64,000 bases of DNA, taken from positions 682,001 through 746,000 of the forward strand of contig WFMF01000051.1 in NCBI GenBank assembly GCA_011033025.1, in the 5' to 3' direction. The notes under the pieces are model-generated. The model saw only the letters and a program-made list of their open reading frames with translations, was not told where the DNA came from and ran no database searches. Numbering within the stretch: position 1 is the stretch's first letter; each line of letters opens with the position of its first letter. This DNA comes from Beroe forskalii. Lineage: Eukaryota > Ctenophora > Nuda > Beroida > Beroidae. Of the stretch, positions 10,745-21,200 are shown piece by piece. The position numbers and the translations under genes are program-made.

Positions 10745-11974
10745 AGATTGTACGACGGAAGTTCGAACGACGGAAGTCAGAACCGACGGAAGTTCGAACA
10801 AAATGAGCAGTTCTGACTTCAGTCGCCAAACATGACAGAAGTTCGAACGACGGAAGTTCGAATTACTCATTGCTCCTTATACTTTTAGGTTTTACTTATA
10901 GCTACCGCTTTATCAAGGAAAGCTCATCAGCTTTTACCTTTAGCTGAAGGTCCAAGCAGTCCACTGTGCCGAAGAGGATGGTGCGGCGATGGACCATGTC
11001 GTACCCAGAATCCCACAGGAGGAAGGGCTCCTTGCTGTTGGTCCGGATGTAGTCAGGAGGGAGGGTGAGGGTCTGTAGGTCGTCTGGAAGGGGAGGTTGG
11101 AGGCAGGACACGGTGCGGGCTCTCTGGATGCTCCTCTTCAAGGTGTCTTCATGAAGGAGTAGCTTGGACTTCGCCTCCCAGGAGAGGGAACTCATGAGTT
11201 CTCCGACCAGCCTCTTGGAGGATTCAACAGTCTGCTCTGCCTTCCGCTTCAGCTGCTGCCTGCCAGTGTGGACATCGTTCTCAACAGGGGTAGGGAGGTG
11301 GTTGTGAGGAGAGCTGCCGGTGACGTTGGTTCCGTGGGAGACGTTGAGCTTGCCTTTGCAGGACTTGCCCACACACCGCCAGTAGCACACGTCGCCATTC
11401 TGCTTGTTGAGGGTGTAGCAGAAGGAGTGGTAGAGGAGGTTCTGGCATCCACGAGTGCGCCCATCAACTAAGCTTTGGAGGAGATGACGATAGCTTTTGA
11501 CGTAATGACGATAGCTGATATCACAATCAATGGTGCGATATGCGAGAAGTTCTTCCACGAGCAATCAAGTGAATCGCAATATAATGTCCCTTTCAGCGCG
11601 ATATGCGAAAAGACATCTCGCATGTACACACAGTCAGGACCAATTACCATCACCTGATCAGTACATTGATTGGAATCACAAGCTGCGATATACGAGAAGC
11701 TGCTTGCATGTTGTACTTGTAGTGTCCCACTTCTAGTGTCCCCATCACCTGATCTACCCGCGGATATCATATGTGAATCAATGGTAGCATGGCTAACCCT
11801 AGCGCTTAAACAGAACCCTATAAGGCAGGTCCCCTAGTGTAAAGAGAGGGAAAGCAAGTCTATAGTTCGAACTTCCGTCGCCAAACATGACGGAAGTTCG
11901 AAACGACGGAAGTTCGAAAAGTTCGAACTTCCGTCGTTTCGAACTACCGTCGTTCGAACTTCCGTCGGATTACC
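10745..11974 (-). mobile_element. MULE fragment with GACGGAAGTTCGAA-repeat ends, 8-bp TSD
   Basis: CGTTAGGC lies at 10737-10744 and 11975-11982. Both ends are built of repeated, partly palindromic GACGGAAGTTCGAA units (about 10752-10862 and 11868-11967). Inside is a FLYWCH/MULE N-terminal coding region, but the catalytic DDE core is missing, so the copy is an internally deleted, non-autonomous derivative. The same terminal motif recurs in the element at 50957-52906. Confidence 0.8.
10902..11564 (-). pseudogene. FLYWCH zinc-finger part of a MULE transposase, truncated
   Basis: The frame shows a FLYWCH-type zinc finger (YTLNKQNGDVCYWRC, then SCKGKL and HNHLP), a linker with the SIQRAR and LPPDY patterns, and PFLLWDSGY...RRTILFGT, the segment that normally precedes the DDE core in animal FLYWCH-MULE proteins. 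It then ends in VKADELSLIKR and runs into the terminal repeat. About two thirds of the transposase is missing. The most upstream Met may not be the true start, because the finger begins only about 35 residues in. Confidence 0.75.
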
Positions 11975-12109
11975 CGTTAGGCACACTTTGATGGGGCGGG
12001 GCTTGTCAGTAGTCTTCTTCTCCGACCTCTCGCAAAAGCCAATGTGAGGCTTTTCTCCGACTCTGCTGAACACCTCACTCACCGTCATCTCTGTCTCAAT
12101 GCTGGGACC

Positions 12110-13047
12110 ATGGCAGCAGTATTAAGGTGTCTGTTCAGTATGGACGGAATCCCACAGCAGGCGGCACTGCTGATGATGGGTGTTCCAAGTCTCAGGGAGA
12201 ACAGGGGTTCTCCTTGCAGGGCAGCTGGGTGGATCCATCTGGCTATCCAAGTATTGTAGCAGAGAAGAGGGGAGGCAGCACATCTTGGCCATGGCTTCAG
12301 GTGGTGGCATCAGCAGCTATGCGCTTATGATATGGGGAGTTCAGTTATTACAGCTTTCCATTATAGCTCCTGCTACCACATGAAGATGGTGGAGGCAGCT
12401 CTCCGAACACCATGGTTGGCGTTGTCACGAACAGGGATATCAGCTGCTTGTCAACAGTGGGGATCTTGGCTCTGCAACCAATTCTGAAGAGAGCCCACTT
12501 GCAGTAGGGTATGTAAAAATATTCCGTCAAACAAGCAAAAAGCAACCACCGTGACTTAGAGCTGCCAAACATTGTTGGACAAAGTTTAAGGATGCAAAAA
12601 TGAAAATTTCAATTTTTCCCGAAATTTTTTGAAGTAAAAAATTTTCAAAATATTCTTGAAAAAACACTTTTTTCCACGTTTCATGTGATTGGGATCATTT
12701 TAAGCAAAAAAAAAATTTTTCGAATTTTTGAAAATTACCCGATTAGCTAATTGGTCAATTAACTAATTAACTGACAAAAAAGTTGTGAATGAAAAAGTTG
12801 TTCGCCTCGATGAGATGGACATCCTGAATTAATTCCGAAGTCTCTATGACCATCAGAAGTTGAAATAATTTGGTCTCATAACACCACATAAGGGCAAAAA
12901 TGGGCGTGGCCGTATGACCCCCCAGGACGTCGATTCACATTATGTTACCCCCTAGGATTTCTTTATTATGCTTAAAACTAACGAAAACCGTTGAGAAACT
13001 GCCTCGACAATGAAAAGTACACTGCACAGCCCTCAGCTACTGGAGTA
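12110..13047 (-). repeat. Right terminal inverted repeat of the 12-kb element
   Basis: It is the reverse complement of the left TIR with scattered substitutions, and it lacks the telomere-like insert. The end sequence CTGGAGTA is followed by the TAA duplication. Confidence 0.8.
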
Positions 13048-13589
13048 TAATTATTACTCGGAAGATGTGACAATTTTAGATGGTCTGTGTGATATAGTTG
13101 TGGACTGTAAATCCGGTGCGGATGAGATTGGTTGTCCAGGTCGTTTTTACTGCGGTGCTAATACAACTGACTGGGTTGCACCGGAAAAGGTCTGTGATCA
13201 TTCCAAGGATTGCACCAACGGGGCAGATGAATGTGGAACTTGTCAAATAGACGGCTTTTCATCATCTGAGTTCCTTATTCAATCAAAAATAGTTGCCAGC
13301 TCCACGGGGATGATTGCTATCTTGATCATAACCATGAACAGCATTGAGATTTTTCAAACCTGGAACATGCGATGCTCTACAAATGCCAAAGCTACTGATC
13401 GGATATACCTCATAAATCTCTTTTTCCATGACTTGGTAATGGGGCTTTATCTGTTAGGAATTGTTAGTGTCGGCCTTATCATCAGATTAAAAGGGAGGTA
13501 TTGCATGTTGGAAAGTGTTTGGAGATCCAGTTGGGTTTGCTCCCTCTTTGGAGCTGTCTTTAGTTCCTCTGCCCACGGTTCATTGTTAA

Positions 13590-15308
13590 AGGGGTAGTAC
13601 ACTCCAGAAAAAGTACCACTTTTTATGATCTAATTTATTAACCAGTACTGCGAAAATAATTTTAGTGAAATCCCCATGTTTCTACTTACTCCCAATCGCG
13701 AGATATCGCACCTATATGTTTTGGCGCGATTACATCACTCGGGCAGCTCACCTCAGCTGACGCTGTGCGCGCTGTGTGAAATATAGTGTATTCTCCTATA
13801 CCTACCTCTTTTTTACTCATGCATTTTCAATCGCATAAATTATGTGCTTCTCTCCCTTCTATGATCCATGCAATTGCTTGAGTCCATGCTATCAATTACA
13901 CGATCTGTCACGATGAAATTAAAATAGGGAATTACAAATTAGAAAGGGATATACCTACTGAAAGTAATATGAATGTTTGCGAATTATAATAGAAAATTGG
14001 TAAAGATATGTATTCTTGCGATACTTGCAAATGAGTTTAAAAAAGGATTCTCTTAGGACACCAATGTATGATAATAATTCTTAATCTTGAAGTTATAGAT
14101 TATACACCCTATTACTCAAAATTAGAATTTGTTTGCTGTTGCACTTCTATCCTCTACATCCTTTTTCATGAAGCATATCTCTGAGTTAGCTCTAGCATTG
14201 TGCACATTGACTGTCCATGAAAATTATTAGGGATGGGACGAAACAAATTATCACGGCTTTCTAGCGGAGGTTTGATATTGTTTTCTACAGTGAGGTTGAA
14301 CTTGAAGACAGAAACAAATTCAGTCAGCCACGAGAAAAACAGTACAGGTTTTGTATCGACGAGTTGTCTGTGCTATGTGATCTTAGCCTGGAACCAAGAA
14401 ATATAGAAATTAGTGACCATGATTGTGATGAGAAGCCTTCTATTCTGTCATTGGATACGAAAATGGAAACTAAAATGGCGGTTCAGAGAATGAGATATCT
14501 TACATTGGTGAGAGTAACAAGGATGGCAGTTTACCGATGGATTGGTGTTCCTTTTCACGATGTGAAGCTGTCCACGGGCCTGATGATGACTACTGTTGTC
14601 GTATCAGTGACTCTTTCTATAGTGTTATGGACAAGAGGGTAAAATTGTATTACGGAGACTAAAGTTTAACTTGATGTGATAGAGAACCCGGGCATAATGA
14701 CTATATTGAAATTATTACGATTGACATACAGTAAAGGTAGTAAATCATATTTGAGCAAAGAGGTGGACAATAAAGGCTATCGCCATTTGTGCTACAAATT
14801 CTTTGTTTTCCTGATAAATTGTCACTTTACAGTGCATATGACCCGATACATAGTAACCGCCTGTGTTGTACAGCATATCAGGCAGCAATATCCTGATGAA
14901 ACACGAGTACACTGGCTTCAAAGCTGGAAATGCTTCTGTATAATCGTACAAGGTTTTTTTATATGCTTTAAAGATGAATCTATTGGTTTATCTAACTGCT
15001 CCAAGCCAATAAAGTAGTATTACAAAGTAAACACTAAACAACAAATTTGTCTGAAAAATAAAATCCCGACAATTTGTGCCCGATTTAGCTGTGAATTCAC
15101 ACCAACACATAGATTTCACACGTATTGTAACGCTGCGGCAGCCTCCTGCCCAAGTGACATCATCGCGCTGAAATCTATAAACCGCAATAACTCGAACTAA
15201 TTGAGGTAGAGGCATGGGATTTCTGTTTTAAAACGTGAAGTGTGAGAAATCATAAAATCATAATTTTTTGCATGCTGTTGGAAGTCGATTCTATAGTATA
15301 CTACCCCT
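13590..15308. mobile_element. Internally deleted Kolobok derivative, TTAA target site, inside receptor copy A
   Basis: TTAA flanks the element at 13586-13589 and 15309-15312, and the ends are AGGGGTAGTAC and GTACTACCCCT-like. Near 14170-14290 it retains sequence matching the 3' end of the transposase gene, fused directly to the second-gene coding region at about 14364-14960. Most of the transposase is gone. Receptor copy B has the empty site near 35475. The shared subterminal sequences show it belongs to the same family as 3484-9944 but a diverged subfamily. Confidence 0.85.
14364..14960 (+). pseudogene. Remnant of Kolobok second gene (P2X7 ballast-like)
   Basis: The frames at 14364-14642 and 14676-14950 carry decayed versions of the same protein, including YRHLCYKFFVFLIN and an intact D-D-Y-C-C region at nucleotide level. 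Frameshifts break it. It provides the unsplit reference for the MITE-split copy at 7992-9330. Confidence 0.7.
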
Positions 15309-15960
15309 TTAACTATAGCTCTTATAAGTCACACGAGGTGGGTAGTCTGTTCTCGGATCGGGGCACACATCAAAAAGAAGTATGTTTTTGCCATGGTCAC
15401 ATTGCTTAACCTGATCAACTACTCCCATTCTTTTTTACCTTTGTTACCCGTACCAATGTTGAAAGATTTTTTTGGCACCGACATTTTTTTCAAGAATTTG
15501 AAGCAAAATCCATTGTTCAACGAAAGTCCTATAAACAGGACTCGCCTGCTCTCAGTTTATGAAGGTATGTTCAATCACACAACCTCTGATGTTTATGAAA
15601 TTATCGATAAGATGAAAGATGTGACCTCAAAGAAAGACATCTTTGATATTGAAGAAATCGGATACTATGGAAACACTGGCCTGTGCATACACAACATCTT
15701 TAAGACTCGAGGTTACTATAAAATCTACAAACTATCTTTCTGTGCATCTTTAACTCTGATATTAGGTTCTGTTATCGCATGACTTATACAAGTATTCTAA
15801 TCGAACAAAACAAAACAAAGAAAAAGTTTGGCTTTGGCACCTGGCAGTAGGCTTGAAAATGGGAAAAAGTTCAAAGAATATCTTCATTGAAGTGGAAAAT
15901 AATTCTCATGATCGGATCTGAGCTTCTTTGCTGGATACCATTTATTTTTACAATACTATC

Positions 15961-18294
15961 TTACTACTTATAATTCTTCCTCATATATAAATAAATAAAT
16001 AAATAAATAAATATATATCTGTCTGTCTTATGCAGTGTCTTCCATATATAGCCACAGACCTCTCTGACACCACTCAGTACCCAATCAAGCATATCGATGA
16101 TCGGAATCTCATACGAAAGTACTGACGTTGTACAGGTATATAGGCATCACTAAGAGTACCCGATTAAAAAAAGATATACTGATGAACTCAATCCATGTCA
16201 TTTCCCAAAAATTGCAAAAAAGAAAAGGGGAACGGGGCCCCCGCCCCTCTAATTATTTGTCCTGGACAGGGCCTCCTTTTTGGGGTTTAGGTTGTTGTAT
16301 TCATCTCTCATGTTGCTAATCAGTGTTTTGGAATTTTCAAAGGTTTTTTAAATTTTTGGGGGGGCCTTTTTTAATCAAGTTAAGGGAAATTTTGAAAAAA
16401 AAATTTCCCCCCACAAATTTTGTTCCCTGGGAAATCGGCAAATTTCCCCCCCCGGTCTTTATGCCTTACATTAAAAAAGCAAACAAATTTTAAAAATAAA
16501 GGTATTATTGTTCCATAAAATGCTGCGACCACCGAAACACAATGGCATTTCTTAAAATTCTTTCTTCTTTGGGTTGTTTTGATTTCCCCATTTTGTTGAA
16601 ATTTTTGCATCAACCCCTTTATTCACCGTGCATTTTTTTAATTTTACTAAATTGATATCCCTTTTTTTCTGGTATCTGATTTTTTTAAATTTTCTTTTGT
16701 TTTCTGTTTTTAAACTTGGGGTAAGTATAAATTTCAAATAATATTTTATCCGATTTCAATGATATACGTAAGAAAATAACTGTTAGTTTCCCTTGAACAA
16801 GCCCTATTTGAATTCTTGATCGATCATTTAATGGTTAACCTTAGCTGTGATCAGTGATTCTAAGTAAATGATAAAACCTGTATTAAACCTGTATAGCAAT
16901 GAGGATTAGAGGAAGAAGTAGTTTGGAAAGTGAAGCATTAACGGCAGGAAAATCAGCCGGGTCATAGGGTATGAAGCCATCATCTGTCTCGACATCTCCC
17001 ATGATGCAAACTCAGTGACTACTGGCTGACAGTATAAGCTTTTAAGATGAAAAGATACCATGAATTCAATAAATTACCTTTAAACTGTCATCTTATGGCA
17101 ATTAGCAGGTTCTATGACACTTTATCAATATCAGCCCTTATTTAACCGACCCTTTATTAAAGCCAAATACACTTTTCAATTCTAATCCAAAGGGCCTGTT
17201 ATTAAAAGATCTGGTTGACCGTTGAATAAGGGCTGATAAGGGCTGAAGACGATTAGCACAAGCTATTTGAAAGCTACCAGACAACCAAACTCGTGTCAAT
17301 TATAATAGTCTCAACAAACACCAGCCACACTAGCTGATAAGGTAATTGTAGTAATAGTAATAGTAATAGCGACAAATTACTAATATGGTAGAAAGTACAG
17401 TGGAAGAAAAGAGTTACAAAGACACAGTGTACACCGAACAATAATCGTATAGTTATAATACTACACGTTGCATGCTAGAGAAACAAGCTCCGTGCAATGG
17501 ATGTGAAAGTAATTCGTCACATCTTAACAAATCACAAATCTTCATGGTAAGTGCTTGAGAAGTGAGCTAGCACATGCTACATAGTAATACAAGACACAGT
17601 ACTCTCGTCAAGACAAGAGTACACTGTGTATACGATAAGATGTTCCCATATAAAGTCTAGTGAGCAAGCTGTACCAGTATCAAATTCACGTGTTCTTGAT
17701 AAGAATTTACAAACTCTTGAAATTTGAGAAACTTAATTTCAGTTCTAATTTAGTCAATTAAAGTTTGAGAGCGTTTGTTAGTGAAAAAACTGACTCACTG
17801 AGTCGGTTATAGGTACCTACAGAAAGTGAAGCTGGAACGAGTTTTTGTCGATTCCTTTTCTCATCCAAAATTTCTTCCAGAGGTCCTCCCCCAGCCCCGA
17901 AATGTTGCCGAATAAAAACAGTCATATAAAAACATGGAAAAAAAGAGAATTAAATAGCATTGAATGAAACATTAAAAATGAAATCAGATTAGACTGAAAG
18001 TTTCTGTTCGATCAGATGACTGGAAATTAATATATACACATTCCCACCAATGGTCCAGGTTCATCTGCAAACCAAACAATGTTACCGGAATAAACCGAGT
18101 GTGGTGTTTCTGGCAACTCCTATCTGGGGACCTGATTAGTCTGAAGAGAAGGACACTTTCTTCACTGCCGTACTCTGAAACAATGAGTCGTCACGTGTGG
18201 TCATAGATATAAATTTAATTTGAGGAGAAAAATCATGACATTGAAATTAATTTTGAAATCGATGTTCTTTGATTCCATGAAAGGACGATTCCAT
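15961..18294. other. Region without a recognised gene
   Basis: It begins with an (AAAT)n run at about 15987-16013. Then follow AT-rich DNA with G/C homopolymer tracts (16220-16460) and a small inverted repeat (AGCCCTTATT near 17133 against AATAAGGGCTGATA near 17224), perhaps a tiny MITE. No ORF with family features is seen. Confidence 0.6.
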
Positions 18295-21200
18295 CATAAA
18301 TTCCGCTTTAAATCGAAATGGTTTAGGGTTATGGTTGCACGATGAGTGAATACGAGCGGTTTAAGTTTCAAGGGGGTCAGCTGATGGATATTTGAGTATA
18401 TGGGTTTAGGTGAAGAGCATATGCACGCCTCCCCAGTACCTTCTTCTCTCCTTGTTGGGCGTGTGATTTGCTTCTCTCCTTCTCCAGCTCTTCTAACAGC
18501 TCCTCAATCTGTGCAAGGGGTTCAGCGTGAGAAAAACATCGCTTTAGTTAAGGAGGACCCTACTTTAGCGTTAGGAATTAGAAAATAATAATTAAGTACA
18601 TGCTGATACGTTTCCGAGGGGGAGCTGGCGAAATTCCACTTATTTTGCACATATTTTAATATTCAACGCGGCGATTTTCAGCCCTTTGATTGATAAAGAT
18701 TTGGCCTTGTGAAAGTTTAGGTACCTGTTTCGTCATAATCTGCTCTGTTTCCTCATGCTGCAAAATAGTCTTCACCATATCGGCCTTCTTGGAAGCTGCA
18801 AGTTTACTCATTGCATAAACTTTGGCAATCAAACAATAATGATAAGATTTGATCACATTGTACGATTTTTGAAACTTATGTTCGAGTGAATAGCATATTT
18901 TTAATGCTAATAATAAAATAAGCAAATTGATTTGAAAGTCGATAGTGTGAAATAGATTAAGATACATACATTCGCATCTCCCAAGTACTTTCGATAGCAT
19001 CTTATTGGATTCCTTTTCTCTCTGGTATTTCCTCTGTAGAATGAATAATTAATACATGCATTCTCCCTTACAAATGGGCAAACTGGAAGGGCCGGTAATG
19101 GAAGTGGAGGATTGTGAGAGAATTTGTGAACCTTAATCACTGTTATTAAATAGTGGCTATTATAGCAGATGAAAAAAGGATGAAAAAAGAGCTGGTAGAA
19201 CGTAGACTGTACCTTGTACTTGTAGCCGACTCTGAGCAACGAATTTAGCTTCTGTTTGAACTCTGCGTTGATCTCTTGAAGCTCCAGAGCCCTTTTCCGC
19301 AACAACTGGTTATTCTGAAGCGGAATTTGGAATTTTATATCCACTTACATCATAAAAAGCTTTGCAAAAATATCGAGTGAGGTTATTCGAATGCAGATTT
19401 TTTATCAATGACAGATCAATTGCAGATCAATCACACATCATTGATTAACAGTGCAATAAAACCAATTGATTTTTTGCTACACTTTTCGTTATAAGGTGCA
19501 TCTAAAAATATGGCACATTCTGCCATATATGCACCTACACCTTGTAAATTCTGTAGAAAACCGTAAAACTGTAAAATAACTGGGAAGGTGTGTATATGGG
19601 AGCAAGGAAAAAGGTATTCTGCGGGTTGAAGACCTGTAATTTGCACCATTGTACGGTTGCCGCCAGGGTTATTAATCTGGTGCGCTCACATTGCCACACA
19701 GCCATTGCCACACAGCCATGCGATGTACTTGTAACAAATACACCTTATAGAGTGGTAATATACACTACAGTGAGGAGCAATCACCCACCTTAGCACTCCA
19801 TGTTGTTAGATGGTGGGTGCCTTGCTCAATAAACTTCTGTTTTGATAGTACAACTTCAACTCCTTTCCTGAGGCTTATTTTTCTAGCCGGTGCTATTTGC
19901 ATATCGGTTGCCTATAAAACTCTCTATAAAACGAAACTTGTATTTCTAAAGTACTTATGACTTTATGGACGCTTTTTAGAAAGAATGACGGCACTGAATG
20001 AGATGATCAAGGCCCCCTTCATGTTCATGCTTTTAAACGGAGGTAAATATAGCCGATGTGAACTCCTCCAAGAAAGAATAGATGGATTCCTCGTAATTCA
20101 ATGATCAACCAGGGGGCATCACTATAATAGCAAGCTATTTAAATCTACAAACCCCAGTATAGAAGTGCTGTGATTTGACCCGATCATATCTCTGTGGTTA
20201 TACGTCCTATTGTAACTTGACACTTCAATTTTGTGAGTAATTAACAGAGCAAACTATCAATGCACTGTGTTTTCAGGAGAGTTCCACCAACTGTACAGAG
20301 TGGTCAGCACTGGTTGTACCACAGGACTGCTACCTGCCCGCTTCATAGCACTGTGTTTCAGTCATCTTGTAGCTCTAGTGACTCACCAAACACTCACAGA
20401 CAGGTAGGTGTCTTCTGACACAGAAAATAATGGAATTACAACAGAGCTATTATAGCCGAATTTTTGATGGCAAGTTTAAGAAATGCAAGTAACGACTCAT
20501 GTAAAGTAGGGGTCAGCTTATGTGCATTGCATTCACAGTGATTATTGACGTCAAGGTATGGTTTTGTCCAAAAGACAAAATGGAACATAAGATATCTAGG
20601 GTACCACTCTACAGTACAACAGTAGTTGATTATAATTAAATTTACCAAAACAACACTACCTCAGGGAAGGATTGGGGCTGTTAACGGTGTCACTACAGCA
20701 TGGTATTCTGGCAATGCTGACAGTGGTCCCTGGCATGACAAAGCAACCCATTAGCAATTACCCTTCTACTATTCTACTAGTAGCAGTGATTTACATGTTG
20801 CTAGCAACACTTCTCAGATACTTCAGACCTTTCAGCAACATGCTCTATAACCTTACACCCCTCTACACCACAGCTGTCAAGGTACATCATCCCATTTTTT
20901 ATCTATCTTTCCAGGTATGAAGCATGAAATACGGCAGGTACAGATTAGTTTAAAGTTCATACACCAGCTTGTGTAATGTATCGATGCACGTTAAAGATTA
21001 TGATTTCCATATAAATACAGATATCCTGAACACAAGTAACATCCCCAACCTCAGATCTACCAGCTGTACAGTAACCATGTGCAGGGTAGCTGCGGCATGA
21101 TATCAGAGCTCTCCACCCTCCACATCCTCCTCCTAAGCGTGTTCTACCTCTCCCGACTACAGAGCAAGGCAACCAAGATACGGACTATCTTAGTGGTGTG

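Larger units (their letters stand above)
10257..12088 (-). pseudogene. Retroelement-ORF1-like reading frame interrupted by a MULE
   Basis: An N-terminal part at 11983-12088 (starting MTVSEVF, with KPRPIKV) and a C-terminal part at 10257-10744 form one frame once the MULE at 10745-11974 and one 8-bp TSD copy are removed. The product has a basic domain with RRVFVAPDLTREEREE, a pattern seen in ORF1-like proteins of animal non-LTR elements, then an Ala/Pro-rich tail (about residues 110-175) and a Lys-rich end. It may be a gene carried by the 12-kb element or a fossil ORF1. No catalytic motif is visible. Confidence 0.5.
1079..13047. mobile_element. 12-kb TIR element with 3-bp TSD (TAA), class unassigned
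   Basis: The ends read TACTCCAGTAGCTGAGGGCT and its exact reverse complement. The insertion is flanked by TAA at 1076-1078 and 13048-13050. Removing the insert plus one TAA restores the sequence found uninterrupted in receptor copy B near 36000, which proves the borders. The terminal inverted repeats are about 0.95-1.1 kb (left about 1079-2215, right about 12110-13047). The left TIR carries an extra ~150 bp with telomere-like repeats. A 3-bp TWA-type duplication is usual for PIF/Harbinger, but no Harbinger nuclease is visible, so this may be a non-autonomous or decayed member. The interior contains a Kolobok element, a MULE fragment and an ORF1-like reading frame. Confidence 0.85.
240..15960 (+). 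pseudogene. LDLa-domain 7TM receptor, copy A (GRL101/relaxin-receptor-like), disrupted
   Basis: The coding pieces lie at 240-1078, 13051-13585 and 15309-15960, separated by two transposons. In order the product shows a signal peptide (MINRFGIIFLLKL), a Cys-rich N-terminus with an LDLa repeat (DNIQDCLDGSDQC), two more LDLa-type repeats (CKSGADEIGC, CTNGADEC), then TM1-TM3 and, after the second transposon, TM4-TM6. LDLa repeats joined to a rhodopsin-like 7TM are typical of invertebrate GRL101-type and relaxin-receptor-type GPCRs; no leucine-rich repeats are seen. Apart from the insertions the frame reads through without introns. Copy A is dead: it has a 12-kb insertion after LDLa 1, a Kolobok insertion in TM3, a 2-nt insertion giving a stop near 15781, further indels near 15840, and loss of everything after TM6. 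The ligand is unknown. Confidence 0.85.

Noticed and set aside
1571..12572. SKSRWLLFA...KWALFRIGC frames in both TIRs as a conserved protein
   Set aside because: Similarity is explained by the TIRs being copies; stops and length differ.
1079..13047. 12-kb TIR element as a Polinton/Maverick or virus-like element
   Set aside because: TSD is 3 bp, not 6, and no polymerase B, integrase, capsid or packaging ATPase is visible.
16000..18294. tRNA or other RNA gene in the gap
   Set aside because: No cloverleaf with A and B boxes could be found by eye.
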